DNA from: Mortierella hygrophila
Lineage: Eukaryota > Mortierellomycota > Mortierellomycetes > Mortierellales > Mortierellaceae
Assembly (NCBI GenBank): GCA_015680625.1
Contig: JAAAXW010000101.1
Span: forward strand, 62,001-126,000
DNA: 64,000 nucleotides
Reading direction: 5' to 3'
The stretch's first letter is position 1. Each line of letters opens with the position of its first letter. This document shows positions 59,039 through 64,000 of this stretch, one piece after another. The notes beneath the pieces are model-generated. The model ran no database searches and had not been told where the DNA came from. It saw only the letters and a program-made list of their open reading frames with translations. Made by a program: the position numbers and the translations under genes.

Positions 59039-60742
59039 TTAGAGGATGGCGAGAGTTGCAAGCAGACCAAGAGCCAGGGTCAAAACACCACTGGCAAGAC
59101 CGTTCGCACTGTTTCCACTTCCGGATCCTCCTCCAGCCTTCAGACTGGCACAGGATAAGGCGCGGTCGGGGACAGGGGTAGTCGTATCGGCAACAGTACA
59201 ATTAGCGCTCGTCAACAGCTGCATGGTCTCATTCTTGGCAATGTTACGGATCCAGTTGTATTGTGAGATCGTGAACAGTTCCGGATGGACAGCACGGACA
59301 AGGTCCTGAAGGACGGCATCGTCCATGGCCACGGCGCCTCCGAACCAGTCACGGCCGTCGTTGGGGTTGACCAGTCCGTCTTCTCTAAAGACGGCCTTGT
59401 TCTGGATGAACTTGAGAGTGGATGTGGTAGAGAGTTGGTAGTTCTCCAAGAAGGCTTCGTATGTAGATCCACTGACGGATTCGTCAATCAGGATATCGAC
59501 CGTCTGAACCGCGGTCGCAAAAGCAGCAGAGGTCGAGAAGCTAGAAGAATCAGTCCCGTTAAAGAAGGTCGCACCAGCATCAGTGGAGAGGATACTTTTG
59601 TAAGTAGCACTTGAGAGAAGCCAAGATGCGGTGTTGTTGTTGTAAGAGGAAGGTGCGTCGTATGAAGCCCAGGCGATGATTGGTTTTGTGATTGTTTTAG
59701 TTGTTGCGGCGGATTTGTAACAGTTGTAGTTGTTGTTGATTGAGGCTGTGAGGGTTTGGGCGGCTTTTTCGGCATTGAAGAATGTTGCGTAGAACTCGAG
59801 CCATTCCGCGCGCTGGAGACGGGATATTGTGTGTAGAGTGAGATGGGGTATGGGTTTGTGTGGGTTAGTGTTTTGGGAATTTCGGTTATGGATAGCGCGC
59901 TTTGGGCGCGTTTTGTTTGTCGGCGCTTGGTGCCTCATCTCTGAAAGCAAAAAAAAAAAAAAAAAGATGGACAGGAATGAACAAATTAACACAATGCAAA
60001 CAAAACAAACAAATAACTTACGTTCAAGGGGCTCGAGTCCTCAACCTCCGAAGTAATCACCGTCTTGTTCTCCGTCCCAGGGTCAACATCATACGAACTA
60101 AACACAACATCGGCCTTCGTCATCTGTTCAGCCCTCAATGTACTATTCGAATCCTCCAACCCCACAATCGTCCCCTTCTCCAATCCCGCCTGGACACATG
60201 GGGAAGAGACCAGCCCCTCAGTGTCAACAGCCTTGATGGCAGCCTGTTGCCCAAGCATCTCGATATAAGAGACAGCAGTGGTGGCGAGAGAGGCAAGGTT
60301 GGTGACGGGGATTTGGATAAAGATGGTGGTGTTTGTTTGAGGGACAACGGTTGCGTTTGGGGCGGGGGTTCCGCACAGAGTAAGGATGTAAGTCGTGTTG
60401 AGGGAGGTGTTTTTGACGACTTTGTAGTTTAGGTTGTAGATGATGCTGAACAATGCACCGCCGTCGACTAGTTGCATTGGTTGAGAGGCGAAAGGAGGGG
60501 GGTTTTTTGGTTAGATGATAAAGATGGTTTTGGTTTTGTCTTCCGTCGTCGGGCGAGAATGGCATGCGCAGAGGGTTACCTTGGGACTTGTCAGAGAAGT
60601 AGTCTACGGTGGGGTTGTAGGTCGTGACACAGCTCGAGCTTTGCTGTCCGTTGGTTGGGACAACCAGGAAAGGGGCCAAGAGTAAAATAGCGCTGACTGC
60701 CTTGGTGATCATGCGAGGTGTGACCATGTTCTGAACTGCCAT
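59039..60742 (-). CDS. Signal-peptide and GPI-type protein, possibly periplasmic-binding-protein-like
   Basis: Three exons (60580-60742, 60022-60467, 59039-59812) with balanced phases, 460 residues. An N-terminal signal peptide (VSAILLLAPFLVVPTNGQ) precedes NPTVDYFSDKSQVDGG, then ILTLCGTPAPNAT and AVSYIEMLGQQAAIKAVD. Many N-glycosylation sequons are present. The C-terminus is GGGSGSGNSANGLASG plus a hydrophobic tail, a typical GPI signal. The pattern of a short Cys-bearing strand, then YIEMLG and later RAEWLEFYATFFN, resembles fungal extracellular proteins related to bacterial metal/siderophore substrate-binding proteins. That relation is from memory and only moderately certain. I start exon 3 at CTCCAG|CGCGCGGAATGG, because an upstream acceptor would insert an odd basic stretch. 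Confidence 0.75.
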
Positions 60743-63243
60743 TGTCAGAAACAAAAAAGGTGGTGTGAGGATGGAGGGGAAGAGAGGGCTGATAAAGAGT
60801 GAAGAAAAGGAAGAGAGAAGCAAAAGAGAGAAAGGTGGAAAGATATTCGTCCGTTGCAATTTAGCCGGTGCGCATCTGTTTGGCAAATAAAAAACGGCGC
60901 TCGGACTCCGGAATTTGTCCTTTCGAAAGCAAAGCCGAGAGCTTTCTGCGTATTTGAGAAAAGAGATGGACCCAGGCTCCAGAATAAGGTCTATCGTCTG
61001 TTGTGTGTGCATCTCTCAACTCCATATTTCAGGACGCGTCAAAGGAAGCTTCGCGTCAGAGTGGACGGAAGTGGTGGCTCAAATGGAAAATCGCTAGAGT
61101 AGTAGACCAGCCACGTCTACGATCACCAAGAAGGCTCTTCCACTTTCACGTTTTTTTCTTCCAGGGCAAAGAGACATCCATCTACTTGCTGACAGCAATG
61201 GTCTTTACTTTTCAAGGGAACTCACCGAAATCGCACTACAAGAGGGCAAGAAGACCCTTGTTGGCACCACAAAAACACGATCTATCGTTTGTTGATATTC
61301 AATTTCTTCTAGAGTTTATTGTTCTTGGGTTACGTGCGGGGAGACACAAGCCTTCGGACACAATGTGGTATAAAGATGTAAGCTGAAAAGGCGAAGAGAA
61401 TGATTGTCAGTCGGTATTTCCGGTACCTTGAGAGTTGTTCGGCGAGGGTGGTAAGCATGACCCATGGTCAATAGTCAGGCGCCTGGCGGATCCTTTTGAG
61501 TTTGTCGAGTGACAATTTGCTCCTATGAATCCTCAGTCGCGACTTAGTCGTTCTCATTGTTGTGTTCCTGAAAAGTCTTTTGATCCGCCTTCTATTCGTT
61601 ATCCTCCTTGTTTTTTGATAGCAAAATATAAGAAAAAGTGGCAGCTGACAGGCGCGGCCTCTCAAATTGATAGTGTTTTGTCTGAATCTCAACAAATAAA
61701 CTGTTTGGAGTTGAAATATTTTCCTGAACACGTCTCTTAAGATGACTCCTTTTTTTCCCTGTAAGGAGCTCCGATCGCAATTGAACAGCGGCAAGGGAGA
61801 GAGGGAGATCATGTTGTTAACATTCAATTAATTATGCCGTGATTAGAGTACCTTCCTTGCGACAGAAGATCCCGATGTGGATCCGCCATGGATATCACAT
61901 CTATTATTGCGATGAGATTCTGGGGGGTATAAGTGAAACAAAAGGTGATGGTGAAGACCGCATCTGCAACATGTCCCCGAGTATGTGGTCGCGTGCTTTG
62001 GATGCGTCTCTTTGTTGGTTGTGATGGAAGGAGAAGGAGAAATGAGGAAGAGGAAGAGGAAGATTAGTTGTGGGTCCCGTGGACATTCAAAGGGCAACAG
62101 AGTTGCCGTAGAATATCTTTATTTGGTATGCTAATTATCCTCGTGGTTGCTAATACCATCGCTATGAATAGTCAAGAACAAAGCCATCTAAGCAACCAGA
62201 ACAGCGAAGAAAAAATAGACTAGGGACCGACCCTTCGAATGCGCATAAACTGATCTCCAGCCCACATTCCTGCTACCCACCCCATTGATTCCAACATTTT
62301 GGGACAAAGGCATATAAACCATCAAAGGCAGTTATCCGACTGTTACGCTGCCTGGTACACCTCCCAATACGGTTTCCAGTGCCAGTGGATAGCGGACTTG
62401 CAAGTTCTAAAAACCCTTGAAAAGCAACCACCTTCTGTAGCGCAAAAGTCCACAGAGCAGGGCCAAGGCTGAAAAGTAAGGTCTCATGTACCTTAGGATG
62501 GGCAGACATGAGCGCTTTCCGGAGGACTCTGAATACGTTGACGGAACTACGTTGCTTTTGTCAAGAGGACAAAAGCAAGCCATGGCCATCAATCTCGGGA
62601 GCCTCCTAAGGACATCTGCATCCAAGAGACGGTACCGACAAAGTGTTGGCGAATAGTCCATGCGAGAGATTCGTTGAAGGGAAATCGATGGTGACGTTTT
62701 TTTGCACTTTCCTTCAGAAAATCTAGATGGCTGAGAATAGCGAGTGCCGACTCTTGAGTTTGGTCTTGGATCGCGCAGATGATCGAGTTGAATTGAAGTG
62801 GTTGAAGACAGAGCAAACACAGGAAAGGAGTAATAGCGAGATGAGGGAGTAGAGTGATTATGGAAAGAAGTTCATATGACTGATGGTGGCAGGTCTAGTT
62901 GCTGAGAGTATTAGGCCTGAAACTGATGGGCTGGTTTAAATATTACCAACCTATCTCAAACCTGGAGCCGTTGTCAATGGTGGTGCCTGGTAGACCTGTT
63001 CCTGGATTCAGAAATAGATGTCCATTCACTTTTATCGACGTCCATCGTTGCCAATTTGAACCACTCGTTTTAGTGCCCTCATGGCACCATCGACCTTTGG
63101 TCCTTTGGTCAGTCACACGTTTCGGTGGCGGCGGCTTGTACATTTGCTCTCCGCAGCTGAGTCTCGGAGAACGAAGGTTGGCCAAAGCACATAATTTATT
63201 AAGACAAAGTTCACTCGGCTTGATTCCTCATCGACCTTCAACC
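60743..63243. other. Gene-poor right-hand interval
   Basis: About 2.5 kb. 60743-60860 is purine-rich on the + strand (leader of the minus-strand GPI-type gene). A basic open frame at 61003-61386 (+) and a minus-strand frame at 62589-62816 have near-normal composition, but I recognise neither and neither has clear partner exons. They may be decayed or unrecognised genes. Confidence 0.4.
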
Positions 63244-64000
63244 ATGACTTCGACAACTTTGACAATGGACCCCCGCAACGAACATGTCCTGGTAAGTCGC
63301 ATATATTCCCAAGTTTCCTGCCCACGGCACAAAGCGAAAAGGGTGGAGGGACACGTCCTGATGCCAACGCTGTTACGCCATCCATCACTGTCCTTGCATC
63401 AAACTTGCCTGTTGGACTCCATGAGACCCATGAGACCCACGAGATTCACACGCTAGTGAACTTGTCAGAGCTTGGTCCCGATCCACTTGTTTGCCTTGAG
63501 TGAAGCTGTAATCGTCAATCCTCTTGACCCTTGGCGAGTCCAATACATTGCCGATATCTCGCGGAGAGTCATTGTCGTGGCATTGAACAACATGGAAGTC
63601 AGTGAGAGCGACTGATGGGATGTGGGAGGTGAACGAGAGATGGCTTATGGCACTCCTGCTTCCTGTCCTGAATCAATGCCATTACTCAATATAACAGCCA
63701 CAGTTAGACCATCGCATGTTCACAGTGCTACACCTAATGAAGAGAAACGTCAACAAAAGCGATGCTAACCAATTTGCATTATCCTTGTCAATCAACCCAT
63801 AGAGAGAATTTCAGGCGGGGACGTTGCCTCTCGTCATTTACCAAGGCACCGACATGTATACATGCGACACAAAACTGGGAGATGATGCCTATGGGTCGTG
63901 CTATAAGGCAGCCACGGAATATGAACGGTGCGTCCTGAAGATATCGTATTGCCCTCCCGAGAAACCCGGCAGCAAGGTGTTAGCCACAAATGAAGCTTAA
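63244..64000 (+). CDS. Possible small three-exon protein at window edge
   Basis: A tentative model: exons 63244-63291, 63469-63597 and 63803-64000, all phase 0 with GTAAGT, GTCAGT donors and CAG, TAG acceptors, giving 124 residues and a TAA stop that falls on the last three bases of the window. The last exon has ordinary composition with five cysteines (YTCDTKLGDDAYGSC, YERCVLKISYC). The start exon reads MTSTTLTMDPRNEHVL. No signal peptide and no recognised domain. The phase agreement over three exons supports a real gene, but the exons are short and the model could be chance. Confidence 0.4.

Noticed and set aside
59813..59992. N-terminal extension of exon 3 of the GPI-type gene using an upstream tandem AG acceptor
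   Set aside because: It would insert ~40 basic, low-quality residues; CTCCAG|CGCGCGG joins PLN to RAEWLEF in phase and fits the protein better.
61003..61386. Basic 127-residue frame
   Set aside because: No homology recognised, no supporting leader or splice partners; left inside the gene-poor interval.

Overview
The window looks like nuclear DNA of a filamentous fungus, most likely an early-diverging Mucoromycota/Mortierellomycotina type. Genes are split by many short introns with GTAAGT-like donors and mostly (A/T)TAG acceptors. Promoters carry long pyrimidine-rich leaders, and several proteins carry long Gln, Ala, Ser or His tracts. The taxon is an inference from style and gene content, because no rRNA or other marker is present.

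Layout, left to right. 1-2742 is non-coding with a CTGT microsatellite. 2743-4821 (+) is a low-complexity Lys/Gln-rich protein. 5077-5928 (-) is the cytochrome oxidase assembly factor PET100. 6693-7505 (+) is a Cys-rich surface-type protein, followed by a broken second copy near 8.1-8.5 kb. 8766-15255 (-) is the 5'-3' exoribonuclease XRN1 in 13 exons. 15958-17601 (-) is F1Fo-ATP synthase subunit 4. 17913-23378 (-) is a 1676-residue MIT-domain protein. 24870-26873 (-) is a BAG-domain protein. 27457-31674 (-) is an SPX-EXS phosphate exporter of the SYG1/XPR1 family. 33384-34675 (+) is a sphingomyelin-synthase-like enzyme. 35054-36541 (+) is a second BAG-domain protein. 38849-42248 (+) is a MEF2/RLM1-type MADS-box factor with very long polyglutamine. 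42465-44384 (-) is the wybutosine enzyme TYW2/TRM12. 44622-45472 (+) is the complex I LYR subunit B22 (NDUFB9). 45811-47494 (+) is a METTL2/TRM140-type tRNA m3C methyltransferase. 47781-49033 (+) is PCNA. 49287-51696 (-) is a VAP-type MSP protein. 55310-56230 (-) is cytochrome oxidase subunit 6b (COX12). Near 58.6 kb lies a 3'-terminal remnant of a dihydrolipoyl acetyltransferase gene. 59039-60742 (-) is a signal-peptide/GPI-type protein. A small possible three-exon gene ends exactly at the right edge.

The genes are mostly housekeeping. Four products serve oxidative phosphorylation: PET100, ATP4, NDUFB9 and COX12. Two modify the tRNA anticodon loop: TYW2 at position 37 and the METTL2-like enzyme at position 32. 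Two are Hsp70-regulator (BAG) proteins, and several act at membranes: SYG1, the SMS-like enzyme, VAP and the GPI-type protein. For the spliced genes, the exon models given here were joined by hand, and the reading phases balance across every junction. The most interesting loose ends are the broken Cys-rich copy, the acetyltransferase remnant, the MADS gene with MEF2-type sites in its own long first intron and upstream region, the repeated helical module in the MIT protein, and the VAP-like protein with a long tail beyond its membrane anchor. I found no convincing CRISPR array, transposon, tRNA or rRNA gene.
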